The notes under the pieces: generated by a model
Database searches by the model: none
The model's input: only the letters and a program-made list of their open reading frames with translations
What the model was told of the DNA's origin: nothing
Part shown: positions 1 to 8,123 of the stretch, in pieces
How the letters are laid out: every line of letters begins with the position of its first letter
Numbering within the stretch: position 1 is the first letter of the stretch
Position numbers and translations under genes: made by a program
Assembly (NCBI RefSeq): GCF_014640975.1
Contig: NZ_BMHO01000001.1
Location: forward strand, 878,166 to 942,165
Reading direction: 5' to 3'
DNA from: Microbacterium faecale
Lineage (GTDB): Bacteria > Actinomycetota > Actinomycetes > Actinomycetales > Microbacteriaceae
Length of the DNA: 64,000 nucleotides

Positions 1-360
1 GAGGACGTTCTCGATGGCGGCCGGGTCGACCGGAACGACGCCGATCGCGTCGACGTCCTGCGCGATGAGGTCCTGAATGACCTGCGCCTGCATCGTGGCG
101 TCGGTGTCCGACGGGCCGCGCTGGTAGACGTTCATGCCGGAGTCCTCGGCGTAGCGGTCGACGCCCTCTTCCATGCGCACGAACCAGGGGTTCGTCGCGT
201 CCTTCGGAACGATCGCGATCGTGTAGTCGCCGTCGCCGGCCTCGCGCTCGCCGCCGCCGGCGTTCTCGCTCTGACCGCCGGGGGTGCAGGCGGTGATACC
301 CAGTCCGAGCACCGCGATCGCTGCGATCGCCGTGGTCTTGAAGCGTCGCTGCTTCGTCAT
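1..360 (-). CDS. Sugar ABC transporter substrate-binding lipoprotein, N-terminal part (cut by window edge)
   Basis: The first 120 residues are visible; the C-terminal part lies beyond base 1. The start is a lipoprotein signal peptide: basic MTKQRRFK, a hydrophobic stretch, then the lipobox GITAC with the lipidated Cys at residue 25, followed by a Gly/Ser/Glu-rich linker. From about residue 43 the sequence DYTIAIVPKDATNPWF is typical of the periplasmic sugar-binding fold of the ribose/rhamnose/AI-2 group (Peripla_BP_4), and VDAIGVVPVDPAAIENVL continues that fold. It is divergent from the LacI regulator across an intergenic region with two operator palindromes. With the rhamnose enzymes downstream it is inferred to bind L-rhamnose or a related deoxysugar; the ligand itself is not shown by the sequence. 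Confidence 0.87.
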   Translation of the reverse strand, partial: MTKQRRFKTTAIAAIAVLGLGITACTPGGQSENAGGGEREAGDGDYTIAIVPKDATNPWFVRMEEGVDRYAEDSGMNVYQRGPSDTDATMQAQVIQDLIAQDVDAIGVVPVDPAAIENVL

Positions 361-446
361 AATGTCCTCCAAAGTCGGGATGTGAATTGCGGGTGAGCGC
401 GACTTCGGAATTCTCAGGCGTCGCGCCGTTGCGTGGTACAGGGATT

Positions 447-475
447 TGAAGCGCTTCATAAACTGAAGCGCTTTA
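447..475. promoter_or_regulatory. Twin LacI-type operators
   Basis: Two palindromes lie between the divergent ABC lipoprotein gene and the lacI-family gene: TGAAGCGCTTCA at 447-458 (perfect) and TGAAGCGCTTTA at 464-475 (one mismatch). Their centres are 17 bp apart, so they do not lie exactly on the same face of the helix. The central GCGC with flanking TGAA/TTCA matches the usual LacI-family pattern, so the adjacent regulator is the likely ligand. The sites could control both divergent promoters. Confidence 0.8.
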
Positions 476-552
476 ATAGTAGCCTCGGAAAGTGGGATCC
501 ACAAGAAGCCCCCGCGTGGTGACGATGCGACGATCTGGAAAGGTGGAGTGCC

Positions 553-1584
553 ATGGGAGGACACGACGACTCTGATGGCGGTGTCGTGCGCCTCCGTGAC
601 GTTGCGGCCTATGCAGGAGTGTCGAGCGGCACGGTGTCGAACACCATCAACCACCCCGACCGGGTGCGCCCGCACACGCGCAAACTCGTCAACGATGCGA
701 TCACCGCGCTCGGTTACGTGCCGAACCAGCAGGCGCGCATGCTCATGGGCGTCACGAGCGAGGTCATCGGCCTCGTGGTGCTCGACGTGGAGAGCCCGTT
801 CTATATGGAGACCGCTCACGCGATCGAGCGCGCCGTGCGCCGGTCGGGTCAGGTCGTCATGCTGAGCACTTCTGAGGGTGATCTCGAGCGTGAGGCCGCA
901 CTGCTGCGTGTCCTCGCGGCGCAGGGCGTGCGCGGCGCCATGCTCGCTCCCTCCACCGCCGACATCGACACCTCGCGCTATCGCGCTCTGCCGCGCGCGC
1001 TGCCGGTGATCCTGCTCGACTTCGACGGCGGCCCCACGCACTGCTCGGTCTCCGTCGACAACTACGAGGGCGGGCGGCTGGCGGTGCGGCATCTGCTGGA
1101 TCGCGGACATACCGACCTCGCCTACATCAGCGGGCCCGCTCACATCCGGCAGTTCGCCGACCGCGCGAAGGGCGCGCGCGCCGAGCTGCGCGCGCAGGGG
1201 CGGGATCCGGATCGGCACCTCATCGAGGTCTCGTCGCCCGGAATCGGCATCCGCGACGGGCAGGCCGCCGCCGAGCGGCTGCTCGAGGGGCGCCGCCCGA
1301 CCGGCGTGCTGTGCGGGAACGACATGATCGCGTTCGGCGCGTATCGAGCGTTCGTCGCGGCGGGACTGCGCGTGCCCGAAGACGTCGCCATCATCGGCTA
1401 CGACGACATCGATGTCGCGAAGGACTGGATCGTGCCGATGTCGACGATCCGTCAGCCGATCGACGAGCTCGGCACGATCGCCGCGCGCCTCATGATCGAC
1501 CACTCCTCCGGGGATCCGGATCACGTGCACGAGCAGGTCGTGCTGCGGCCGGAGCTCGTCGCCCGCCGATCCACGGGCGGCTGA
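553..1584 (+). CDS. LacI-family transcriptional regulator of the rhamnose locus
   Basis: A 343-aa protein with the standard two-part LacI layout. The N-terminal helix-turn-helix and hinge (about residues 12-65) read VRLRDVAAYAGVSSGTVS then NTINHPDRV and GYVPNQQARML. The effector-binding domain starts at EVIGLVVLDVESPFY and ends with the usual GYDDIDVA and STIRQP segments. An AAGGTGGAG ribosome site lies four bases before the ATG. It is divergent from the sugar ABC lipoprotein gene, with two TGAAGCGCTT palindromes upstream. It is inferred to repress rhamnose uptake and use and to release DNA on binding the sugar or a pathway intermediate. Confidence 0.93.
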   Translation: MGGHDDSDGGVVRLRDVAAYAGVSSGTVSNTINHPDRVRPHTRKLVNDAITALGYVPNQQARMLMGVTSEVIGLVVLDVESPFYMETAHAIERAVRRSGQVVMLSTSEGDLEREAALLRVLAAQGVRGAMLAPSTADIDTSRYRALPRALPVILLDFDGGPTHCSVSVDNYEGGRLAVRHLLDRGHTDLAYISGPAHIRQFADRAKGARAELRAQGRDPDRHLIEVSSPGIGIRDGQAAAERLLEGRRPTGVLCGNDMIAFGAYRAFVAAGLRVPEDVAIIGYDDIDVAKDWIVPMSTIRQPIDELGTIAARLMIDHSSGDPDHVHEQVVLRPELVARRSTGG

Positions 1585-1596
1585 CGGGGCAGCGGA

Positions 1597-1854
1597 TCAG
1601 GACGCGAGTATCCCGGCGGCCGGGACGCCCTCGACCAGCTGCGGCCAGTGGATCCCCTCGCCGGCGCCGATGATGCGCCAGTCCGCGCGCGCGGCATCGG
1701 AACCGTTGGCGAGGCGGGGGAAGCGGACGAGCGATACGGCGATTCGTCGACCGTCGCGGAGGGTGACGGCCGCCGAGCGACCATGCGTTTGCCGTGCGAC
1801 CACGTGATCCCGTAGTCGCACGGCAAAGTCGTAGTCGCTCGCGGGCGGGCCCAC
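1597..1854 (-). CDS. DUF2442 domain protein
   Basis: A small 85-aa protein. The segment TLRDGRRIAVSLVRFPRL, followed by about ten residues and then DWRIIGAGEGIHWPQL, is the DUF2442 signature (DGR.I.V.L..FPRL...W.LIG.G.GIHWP). The GTG at 1854 is chosen for length; a second in-frame GTG about 19 codons later also fits the family. The function of DUF2442 is unknown. It is often paired with DUF4160 in toxin-antitoxin-like loci, but no DUF4160 partner is visible. The gene is tail-to-tail with lacI and head-to-head with the deoR-family gene 18 bp away. A perfect 13-bp inverted repeat lies in its 5' part. Confidence 0.72.
   Translation of the reverse strand: MGPPASDYDFAVRLRDHVVARQTHGRSAAVTLRDGRRIAVSLVRFPRLANGSDAARADWRIIGAGEGIHWPQLVEGVPAAGILAS
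1788..1827. repeat. 13-bp perfect inverted repeat
   Basis: TTTGCCGTGCGAC at 1788-1800 is repeated in reverse complement at 1815-1827 with a 14-base spacer. It lies in the 5' part of the DUF2442 gene and about 45 bp upstream of the deoR-family start, so it could be an operator for either gene or an RNA hairpin in the DUF2442 message. Confidence 0.6.
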
Positions 1855-1872
1855 CCCGATACGCTCGAGATC

Positions 1873-2634
1873 ATGTCGATGACGAGCTCGGTTCACGGGG
1901 AGCAGCGGCGCCGGATTCTCGGCGAGATGCTCGAGCGCGACGGCAGCGTTGCGCTCGCGAAGGCCGCCGCGGAGCTCGGGGTCTCGGAGATGACGATCCG
2001 TCGCGACCTCGCGGATCTCGAGGCGGCGGGCCTCGCGCGGCGAGTGCGCGGCGGCGCGACCCGGGTGGTCGGTCCGCGGTCGTTCCGGGATCGCAGCGCG
2101 CAGCGACGCTCGGCGAAGGCGCGCATCGCGCAGAAGGCCCTCGCGCTCGTGCCGGAGACGGGAGCAATCGCGATCGACGCCTCCACGACGGCCGGCGCAC
2201 TCGGATCCGTTCTGACCAAGCACTCGTCGCTCACGGTCGTGACGAACTCGTGGGACAACGTCCACTCGGCGCGCCGCGCGGGCGTCGGTCGCGCGATCCT
2301 GACCGGCGGCGAGATGGATGACCTGACCGACAGCCTCGTCGGCCCGATTGCGTGCCGCTCCGCCGCGTCCTACGGATACCGCACCGTCTTCGCGGGCGCG
2401 AACGGCGTCGACGCGTCGTTCGGAGCGAGCGACGTCTCGCCCGAGGAGGCGCAGGTGAAGGTCGAGTTCGCGCGCGCTGCTGATGACGTGGTGCTGCTCG
2501 CCGACTCGACGAAACTCGGCAGCCGGGACCTCGCGCGCAGCTTCGCGTGGGACGAGGTGTCCGTCCTCGTCACCGAGCTGGATCCGACCGACGAGCGCCT
2601 CGACGAGCTGCGCTCGCGCGTCGAGCTGCGGTAA
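1873..2634 (+). CDS. DeoR-family transcriptional regulator
   Basis: A 253-aa protein of normal DeoR length. The N-terminal helix-turn-helix (about residues 12-60) reads RRRILGEMLERDGSVALA then ELGVSEMTIRRDLADLE and GLARRVRGGA, the classic DeoR signature. The C-terminal DeoR sensor domain (about 80-235) contains AIDASTTAGAL, VVTNSWDN, LTGGEMDD and LLADSTKLG, which bind sugar phosphates in this family. It precedes the rhamnulose-phosphate aldolase gene with a 104-bp AT-rich gap. It is inferred to control the aldolase and kinase genes in response to a phosphorylated intermediate, giving the locus a second regulator beside LacI. Confidence 0.92.
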   Translation: MSMTSSVHGEQRRRILGEMLERDGSVALAKAAAELGVSEMTIRRDLADLEAAGLARRVRGGATRVVGPRSFRDRSAQRRSAKARIAQKALALVPETGAIAIDASTTAGALGSVLTKHSSLTVVTNSWDNVHSARRAGVGRAILTGGEMDDLTDSLVGPIACRSAASYGYRTVFAGANGVDASFGASDVSPEEAQVKVEFARAADDVVLLADSTKLGSRDLARSFAWDEVSVLVTELDPTDERLDELRSRVELR

Positions 2635-2680
2635 GGATCCGCCGCCCCGCTCGGGCGAGACCTCTTGCGCGAAACGTTAT

Positions 2681-2715
2681 GTAATGTGAGAATTACAAGA
2701 AGTAACATTCTTCCG
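2681..2715. promoter_or_regulatory. AT-rich regulatory region with inverted repeat before the aldolase gene
   Basis: Between the deoR-family gene and the aldolase gene the base composition falls sharply. GTAATGTGAGAATTAC at 2681-2696 is an inverted repeat (GTAAT/ATTAC). A related element with AACATT follows, ending near 2709. This is a plausible DeoR operator overlapping the promoter. No convincing -35/-10 pair could be fixed. Confidence 0.4.
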
Positions 2716-2738
2716 TCACCCTCCGCGTAAGGATCCAC

Positions 2739-4775
2739 ATGACGAACCCTGCCGTCGCAGACCTGATCGCCCGCTCGAATCGACTCGGCGCCGATCCGAA
2801 GAACACGAACTACGCGGGCGGCAACACGTCCGCGAAGGGCACGGAGACCGACCCCGTCACGGGCGAGCCGGTCGTGCTGATGTGGGTCAAGGGGTCCGGC
2901 GGTGACCTCGGCACGCTGACCGAGTCGGGCCTCGCCGCACTGCGCCTCGACCGCATGCACTCGCTCGTGAACGTCTACCCGGGCATCGACCGCGAGGACG
3001 AGATGGTCGCCGCGTTCGACTACTGCCTGCACGGCAAGGGCGGCGCGGCCCCGTCGATCGACACCGCCATGCACGGCCTGGTCGACGCCCCGCACGTCGA
3101 CCACCTCCACCCGGACAGCGGCATCGCGATCGCGACCGCCGTCGACGGCGAGGAGCTCACGAAGAAGATCTTCGGCGACAAGGTCGTGTGGGTGCCGTGG
3201 CGCCGTCCGGGCTTCCAGCTCGGTCTCGACATCGCCGAGATCAAGGCGCAGAACCCACAGGCGGTCGGCACGATCCTCGGCGGGCACGGCATCACCGCCT
3301 GGGGCGACACCTCCGACGAGTGCGAGCGGAACTCGCTGTGGATGATCGAGCAGGCACAGGCCTACATCGACGAGCACGGCGCGGCGGATCCGTTCGGCGC
3401 CGTCCGCTCCGGCTATGAGGCGCTGCCCGAGGCCGAGCGTCGCGCCAAGGCCGCCGCGCTCGCCGCGACGATCCGTGGTATCGCCTCGCACGACGCCCCG
3501 ATGGTCGGTCACTTCACCGACGTCGACGTTGTCACCGACTTCCTCGCGGGCGAGAAGGCTCCGGCGCTCGCCGAGCTCGGCACGAGCTGCCCCGACCACT
3601 TCCTCCGCACCAAGGTGAAGCCGCTCATCCTCGACCTGCCGGCCGATGCGTCGGTCGAAGACTCGATCGCGCGCCTCAAGGAACTGCACGAGGCGTACCG
3701 CGCCGACTACGCGGCGTACTACGAGCGCTACGCGACCGAGGACAGTCCGGCGATGCGCGGCGCGGATCCCCTCATCGTGCTCGTGCCGGGTGTCGGCATG
3801 TTCAGCTACGGCAAGAACAAGCAGACCGCGCGCGTCGCGGGCGAGTTCTACGTCAACGCGATCAACGTGATGCGCGGCGCCGAGGCGCTGTCGACCTACG
3901 CCCCGATCGATGAGTCGGAGAAGTTCCGCATCGAGTACTGGGCGCTCGAAGAGGCCAAGCTGCAGCGCCTGCCGAAGCCGAAGAGCCACCAGGGTCGCAT
4001 CGCGCTCGTCACGGGTGCCGCCAGCGGCATCGGCAAGGCGATCGCCACCCGCCTCGCGGCCGAAGGTGCATGCGTCGTCATCGCCGATCTCGACCTCGAG
4101 AAGGCGCAGGCCGCCGCGGCCGAGCTGGGAGGGACGGACGTCGCGGTCGGCGTCGCGGCGAACGTCGCCGACGAGGCCGCGGTGCAGCGCGCGATCGACG
4201 AGGCGCTCCTCGCGTTCGGCGGGCTCGACCTCGTCGTCAACAACGCCGGACTGTCGCTGTCGAAGCCGCTGCTCGAGACCACCGAGAAGGACTGGGACCT
4301 GCAGCACGACGTGATGGCGAAGGGCTCCTTCTTGGTGTCCAAGGCCGCCGCGAAGGCGCTCATCGAGCAGCAGCTCGGTGGCGACATCATCTACATCTCG
4401 TCGAAGAACTCCGTCTTCGCCGGCCCGAACAACATCGCCTACTCCGCGACCAAGGCCGACCAGGCGCACCAGGTGCGCCTCCTGGCGGTCGAGCTCGGCG
4501 AGCACGGCGTGCGCGTGAACGGCATCAACCCCGACGGCGTCGTGCGTGGATCCGGGATCTTCGCCGGCGGCTGGGGCGCCAACCGCGCCAAGACGTACGG
4601 CATCGACGAGGCGGAGCTCGGCCAGTACTACGCGAACCGCACGATCCTCAAGCGCGAGGTCGTGCCGGAGAACGTCGCGGACGCCGTCTACGTGCTCACG
4701 GGCCCCGAGCTCAGCCGCACGACCGGCCTGCACATCCCCGTCGACTCCGGCGTCGCGCAGGCCTTCGTCCGGTAG
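2739..4775 (+). CDS. rhaEW: Bifunctional rhamnulose-1-phosphate aldolase / short-chain dehydrogenase
   Basis: A 678-aa two-domain enzyme. Residues 1 to about 390 are a class II aldolase/adducin-type domain, with TNYAGGNTSAKG near the start and the metal-site histidines in VDAPHVDHLHPDSG. Residues about 418-678 are a short-chain dehydrogenase with the Rossmann motif TGAASGIG near 425, NNAG, the catalytic Ser near 551 and YSATK with Tyr568 and Lys572. The family cleaves L-rhamnulose-1-phosphate to dihydroxyacetone phosphate and L-lactaldehyde and oxidises the aldehyde toward lactate. A GTAAGGA ribosome site precedes the ATG. It sits between the DeoR regulator and rhamnulokinase; the isomerase gene is not in the window and may lie to the left. 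Confidence 0.94.
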   Translation: MTNPAVADLIARSNRLGADPKNTNYAGGNTSAKGTETDPVTGEPVVLMWVKGSGGDLGTLTESGLAALRLDRMHSLVNVYPGIDREDEMVAAFDYCLHGKGGAAPSIDTAMHGLVDAPHVDHLHPDSGIAIATAVDGEELTKKIFGDKVVWVPWRRPGFQLGLDIAEIKAQNPQAVGTILGGHGITAWGDTSDECERNSLWMIEQAQAYIDEHGAADPFGAVRSGYEALPEAERRAKAAALAATIRGIASHDAPMVGHFTDVDVVTDFLAGEKAPALAELGTSCPDHFLRTKVKPLILDLPADASVEDSIARLKELHEAYRADYAAYYERYATEDSPAMRGADPLIVLVPGVGMFSYGKNKQTARVAGEFYVNAINVMRGAEALSTYAPIDESEKFRIEYWALEEAKLQRLPKPKSHQGRIALVTGAASGIGKAIATRLAAEGACVVIADLDLEKAQAAAAELGGTDVAVGVAANVADEAAVQRAIDEALLAFGGLDLVVNNAGLSLSKPLLETTEKDWDLQHDVMAKGSFLVSKAAAKALIEQQLGGDIIYISSKNSVFAGPNNIAYSATKADQAHQVRLLAVELGEHGVRVNGINPDGVVRGSGIFAGGWGANRAKTYGIDEAELGQYYANRTILKREVVPENVADAVYVLTGPELSRTTGLHIPVDSGVAQAFVR

Positions 4776-4783
4776 CGACGGGC

Positions 4784-4858
4784 GCACGAGTACGGCAGCT
4801 TCGATCCCCGCCGCCCGCGGAGTTCCGCGTCGGTGGTCCGAACCTGCCGTACTTGTGC
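4784..4858. repeat. REP-like inverted repeat (GCCGTAsTTGTGC family)
   Basis: GCACGAGTACGGCAG at 4784-4798 pairs with CTGCCGTACTTGTGC at 4844-4858 (14 of 15 positions). The 45-base loop is GC-rich. It starts nine bases after the aldolase stop codon. A lone half-copy, GCACGAGTACGGCA, follows at 4930-4943. Related pairs occur at 10938-11021 and 61441-61522. It may be a transcript-stabilising or attenuating hairpin; the gap to rhamnulokinase (4776-5023) holds nothing else recognisable. Confidence 0.6.
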
Positions 4859-5023
4859 AGCTGCGTCGCCCGGCGTCGGGGTTGAACTGGCCAGTGGCGG
4901 GGGAGTAGCCCACCACCGGTCGGGGCCCCGCACGAGTACGGCACAATCGACTCACCCGTGCTCACCACGTCTCTGACATCGCCACACCATTGAAGCTGCC
5001 GTCCTTCTGCATCAGGAGACACT

Positions 5024-6430
5024 ATGAAATCAGTCGCTGCCGTTGACCTCGGCGCCACGAGCGGCCGCGTGATCGTGGGCCGCTTCGACCGGGGATCCAT
5101 CCAGATGGAGACCGTCGGGCGCTTCGCGAATGACCCCGTGCAGACCCCGGGCGGCATGCACTGGGATCTGACGGCGCTCACCCGCGGCGTCACGGACGGT
5201 CTGCGGGAGGCATTCCGCGCCGCCGGCGACATCGCGTCCATTGGTGTGGACTCCTGGGCGGTCGACTACGCCCTGCTGCGCGGCGACCGCATGCTCGGCA
5301 CGCCGTTCCACTACCGCGACGATCGCACGGCGGGCGGCGTGGAGCGGGTGCACGGCATCGCGCCGTTCGACGAGCTCTACCGGCGCAACGGACTGCAGTT
5401 CCTGCCCTTCAACACGCTCTACCAGCTCGCGTGCGAAGAGGGCGTCCTCGACGCCGCCGACAGCATGCTGATGATCCCGGACCTCTTCGGGTGGCTGCTG
5501 ACGGGGGAGAAGGTCGCCGAACGCACGAACGCGTCGACGACCGGTCTGCTCGACGTGACGACGCAGCAGTGGGACACCGAGCTCGCGAGCCGCCTCGGCG
5601 TGCCCGCGCGGATCCTGCCGCGCCTCGTCGACCCGGGCGACACGGTCGGATCCCTGCTCCCTCACGTGGCGCGCGAGCTGGGTGGATCCGCGCCGGTTGT
5701 CGCCGTCGGATCGCACGACACGGCCTCGGCCGTCGTCGCGGTGCCCATGAAGGCCGACCAGGCGGCGTACATCTCGTGCGGCACGTGGGGCCTCGTGGGC
5801 GTCGAGACCGCGAGCCCGGTCCTCACCGACGCCGCGCGCGAGGCGAACTTCACGAACGAGGGCGGCGTCGACTCGCGCACGCGGTTCCTGCACAATGTGA
5901 TGGGGCTGTGGCTGCTGAGCGAGACGATCCGCGAGTGGGAGCGGGAATCCGGCGAGAAGATCGACCTGCCCGCGCTGCTCGCAGAGGCCGCACGGGTCGA
6001 GGGACCCGTCGGCATCTTCGACGCGAACGATCCCGTCTTCATGCCCCCGGGCGACATGCCGCGCCGGATCCGCACGTGGCTCGCCGAGCACGACCAGCCC
6101 GTGCCGGCCACCCGCGCCGAGTTCGCCCGGTCGATCGTCGAGAGCCTCGCGGAGGCCTTCGCGTCGGCCGTGCGCACGGCCGGGGAGCTGTCCGGTATCG
6201 ATGTGCGCACGATCCACATCGTCGGCGGCGGATCGCTCAACCAGCTGCTCTGCCAGCTGACGGCCGACCGTTCGGGGATCCCGGTCGAGGCCGGCCCGGT
6301 GGAGGCCACCGCGATCGGCAACCTTCTCGTGCAGGCCCGCAGCGCCGGGTTCATCTCGGGCGACCTCGACGCCATGCGCGCGGTCGTGGCCGAGGCGTTC
6401 CGCCCGACGCGCTACACCCCCGCCTCGTAA
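5024..6430 (+). CDS. rhaB: Rhamnulokinase
   Basis: A 468-aa FGGY-family carbohydrate kinase, close to the usual RhaB length. The N-terminal phosphate-binding motif is AVDLGATSGRVIVGRF. SIGVDSWAVDYALL and the GTPFHYRDDRT stretch are characteristic of rhamnulokinase. The second ATP-site region reads GSHDTASAV then YISCGTWGLVGVE, and the C-terminal GGGSLNQLLCQLTADRSG is the family ADP-binding motif. It phosphorylates L-rhamnulose with ATP to give the aldolase substrate. A GGAGA ribosome site precedes the ATG. It follows the aldolase gene on the same strand after 248 bp containing a repeat, so it is probably co-regulated but may have its own promoter. Confidence 0.94.
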   Translation: MKSVAAVDLGATSGRVIVGRFDRGSIQMETVGRFANDPVQTPGGMHWDLTALTRGVTDGLREAFRAAGDIASIGVDSWAVDYALLRGDRMLGTPFHYRDDRTAGGVERVHGIAPFDELYRRNGLQFLPFNTLYQLACEEGVLDAADSMLMIPDLFGWLLTGEKVAERTNASTTGLLDVTTQQWDTELASRLGVPARILPRLVDPGDTVGSLLPHVARELGGSAPVVAVGSHDTASAVVAVPMKADQAAYISCGTWGLVGVETASPVLTDAAREANFTNEGGVDSRTRFLHNVMGLWLLSETIREWERESGEKIDLPALLAEAARVEGPVGIFDANDPVFMPPGDMPRRIRTWLAEHDQPVPATRAEFARSIVESLAEAFASAVRTAGELSGIDVRTIHIVGGGSLNQLLCQLTADRSGIPVEAGPVEATAIGNLLVQARSAGFISGDLDAMRAVVAEAFRPTRYTPAS

Positions 6431-6467
6431 GTACACCCCCACTCCGTAAGTACGCCCCACCCCCTAA

Positions 6468-6526
6468 GTGGGTCGCCAGAGATGGTCGTAATTCGGCCCA
6501 CACAGCGACCATCTCTGGCGACCCAC
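6468..6526. terminator. 21-bp perfect hairpin after rhamnulokinase
   Basis: GTGGGTCGCCAGAGATGGTCG at 6468-6488 (21 bases; the first 20 are GTGGGTCGCCAGAGATGGTC plus G) is matched exactly in reverse complement at 6506-6526, with a 17-base loop. A second, slightly imperfect copy follows directly. There is no U-run, so if it terminates transcription it does so as an I-shaped hairpin, as is common in actinobacteria. Confidence 0.65.
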
Positions 6527-6532
6527 GCTTGA

Positions 6533-6597
6533 GGGTCGCCACACTTTGCAGCGACGCGACGCGCAGACCTGCAAACTCTGGCGACCCACGGGGTGGG
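6533..6597. repeat. Second GGGTCGCCA inverted repeat
   Basis: GGGTCGCCACACTTTGCAG at 6533-6551 pairs with CTGCAAACTCTGGCGACCC at 6579-6597 with two mismatches. It shares the GGGTCGCCA...TGGCGACCC ends with the neighbouring perfect hairpin, so the two look like members of one repeat family in tandem. Confidence 0.6.
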
Positions 6598-6650
6598 CCG
6601 GTAGCGTCGTTCCGAGACCTCGCATGACGCACAACTGAAACCGGAGCCCC

Positions 6651-8030
6651 GTGTCCCACGACGAGCACGACGAGCGCGAAGACTACGACGCGCACCCGCA
6701 GACCGGGATGTTCTCCGCCGCGACCGGACTCATCCCGATCCCCACCGGCCTCATGCCGGTGCCGGATCACGTGCGCGGCGCCTCGCGGGAGACGGCGAGC
6801 GTTCACCCGGGGGATCGGCTCTCCCGGACGCGCCTGTTCTGGTACGTCATCCTGCTCGGCGCTCTCACGGCGCTCGGGCCGTTCACGGTCGACCTGTACC
6901 TGCCGGCGTTTCCGATGCTGGAGGACGACTTCGACACGACCGCCGGCGCGGTGCAGCTGACGCTCACCGGCACGATGGTCGGGTTCGCAATCGGCCAGCT
7001 CATCGTCGGTCCGCTCAGCGACGTCATCGGGCGCCGCACTCCTCTCCTGGTCGCCACGAGCCTGCACCTCGTCTCCAGCGCGTGCGCCGTGTTCGCCCCA
7101 AACCTCGCCGTGCTCGGGGTCGCTCGTGTCCTGATGGGCATCGGCGCGGCCGGCGGCGCGGTCGTCGCGATGGCGATCGTGCGCGACTTCTTTGGCGGCC
7201 GGCGGCTCGTCATCATGCTGTCGCGGCTCGCGCTCGTCACGGGCGTCGCCCCCGTGATCGCGCCGCTCATCGGATCCGCGCTGCTCGAGGTCATGCCCTG
7301 GCGCGGCATCTTCGTCGCGCTCGCCGCGTACGGCGCGGTGATCCTCGTGGCCGCGATCTTCGCCCTCCCCGAGACGCGCCCGAAGGCGGATCGCGCGACG
7401 GCCGAGACCGTCTCGATCCGCCACCGGTATCGCGTCGTCTTCTCCGACCGCGTCTACGTCGGCGTGCTCATCATCGGGGCGATGACGTTCTCCGGACTCT
7501 TCTCGTACCTGTCGTCCTCGTCGTTCCTGTTCCAGACCGGGTATGGGCTCACGACGATGCAGTACGGTCTCGTCTTCGCGGCCAACTCGATCGGGCTCGT
7601 GATCGGCAACCAGATCGCGGCGCAGCTGGCGGCGCGCTTCGGGCCGCAGTGGGTGCTGGCCTTCTCAACCGGCATGCTGCTTGTCGCGGGCATCGCGATC
7701 CCGGTGTGCGCGGAGCTCGTCGAGGGGCCGTGGGGCGTGATCATCCCGCTGTTCTTCTTCATGTCGGCGTGCGGATTCACGTTCCCGTGCGCACAGGTGC
7801 TCGCGCTCGACCGTCATCCCGGCGCGGCGGGCACCGCGGCATCCGTGCTCGGCGCGGCCAACAACGGCGTCGCAGGCATCATCTCGCCGCTCGTCGGCGT
7901 CGTCGCGGCGTGGACCGGCGGGATCACCCCGATGTCGATGTCGTCGATCATGGTCGGCTGCGCGGTCGTCGGGATCGTCGCGCTATGGGTCATCGTGCGT
8001 CCCTGGACACTCGGGCGGTTGTCGGACTAG
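6651..8030 (+). CDS. Bcr/CflA-type MFS multidrug efflux transporter
   Basis: A 459-aa protein with about twelve membrane segments beginning at FWYVILLGALTALGPFTVDLYLPAFPML (written here only as its start FWYVILLGAL and end YLPAFPML). The DLYLPAFP motif in the first helix and GPLSDVIGRRTPLL (motif A, near residue 120) are typical of the Bcr/CflA drug:H+ antiporters. The first 60 residues are an unusually long hydrophilic, acidic N-terminal extension. The GTG at 6651 is assumed; internal ATGs at codons 20 and 34 are alternatives. The substrate cannot be read from the sequence. It is convergent with the next MFS gene and they share a strong hairpin. Confidence 0.88.
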   Translation: MSHDEHDEREDYDAHPQTGMFSAATGLIPIPTGLMPVPDHVRGASRETASVHPGDRLSRTRLFWYVILLGALTALGPFTVDLYLPAFPMLEDDFDTTAGAVQLTLTGTMVGFAIGQLIVGPLSDVIGRRTPLLVATSLHLVSSACAVFAPNLAVLGVARVLMGIGAAGGAVVAMAIVRDFFGGRRLVIMLSRLALVTGVAPVIAPLIGSALLEVMPWRGIFVALAAYGAVILVAAIFALPETRPKADRATAETVSIRHRYRVVFSDRVYVGVLIIGAMTFSGLFSYLSSSSFLFQTGYGLTTMQYGLVFAANSIGLVIGNQIAAQLAARFGPQWVLAFSTGMLLVAGIAIPVCAELVEGPWGVIIPLFFFMSACGFTFPCAQVLALDRHPGAAGTAASVLGAANNGVAGIISPLVGVVAAWTGGITPMSMSSIMVGCAVVGIVALWVIVRPWTLGRLSD

Positions 8031-8056
8031 GGGCGCGTCACCGGCGGGCGCACAAA

Positions 8057-8123
8057 ACGAGGAGATCTCACGAGGAGCGGTGGCCTGACGAGGATCACTC
8101 CTCCTTTCGTGAGATCTCCTCGT
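8057..8123. terminator. Bidirectional hairpin between convergent MFS genes
   Basis: ACGAGGAGATCTCACG at 8057-8072 pairs perfectly with CGTGAGATCTCCTCGT at 8108-8123, and AGGAG/CTCCT extends the stem past a two-base bulge. The right arm overlaps the last codons of the leftward MFS gene. Its position between two converging genes fits a shared terminator. Confidence 0.65.

Noticed and set aside
2370..4955. Long minus-strand open frame (over 800 codons) opposite the aldolase gene
   Set aside because: It is the antisense shadow of a well-conserved gene with strong G+C at third positions; the translation is low-complexity Arg/Asp/Val-rich without any known domain.
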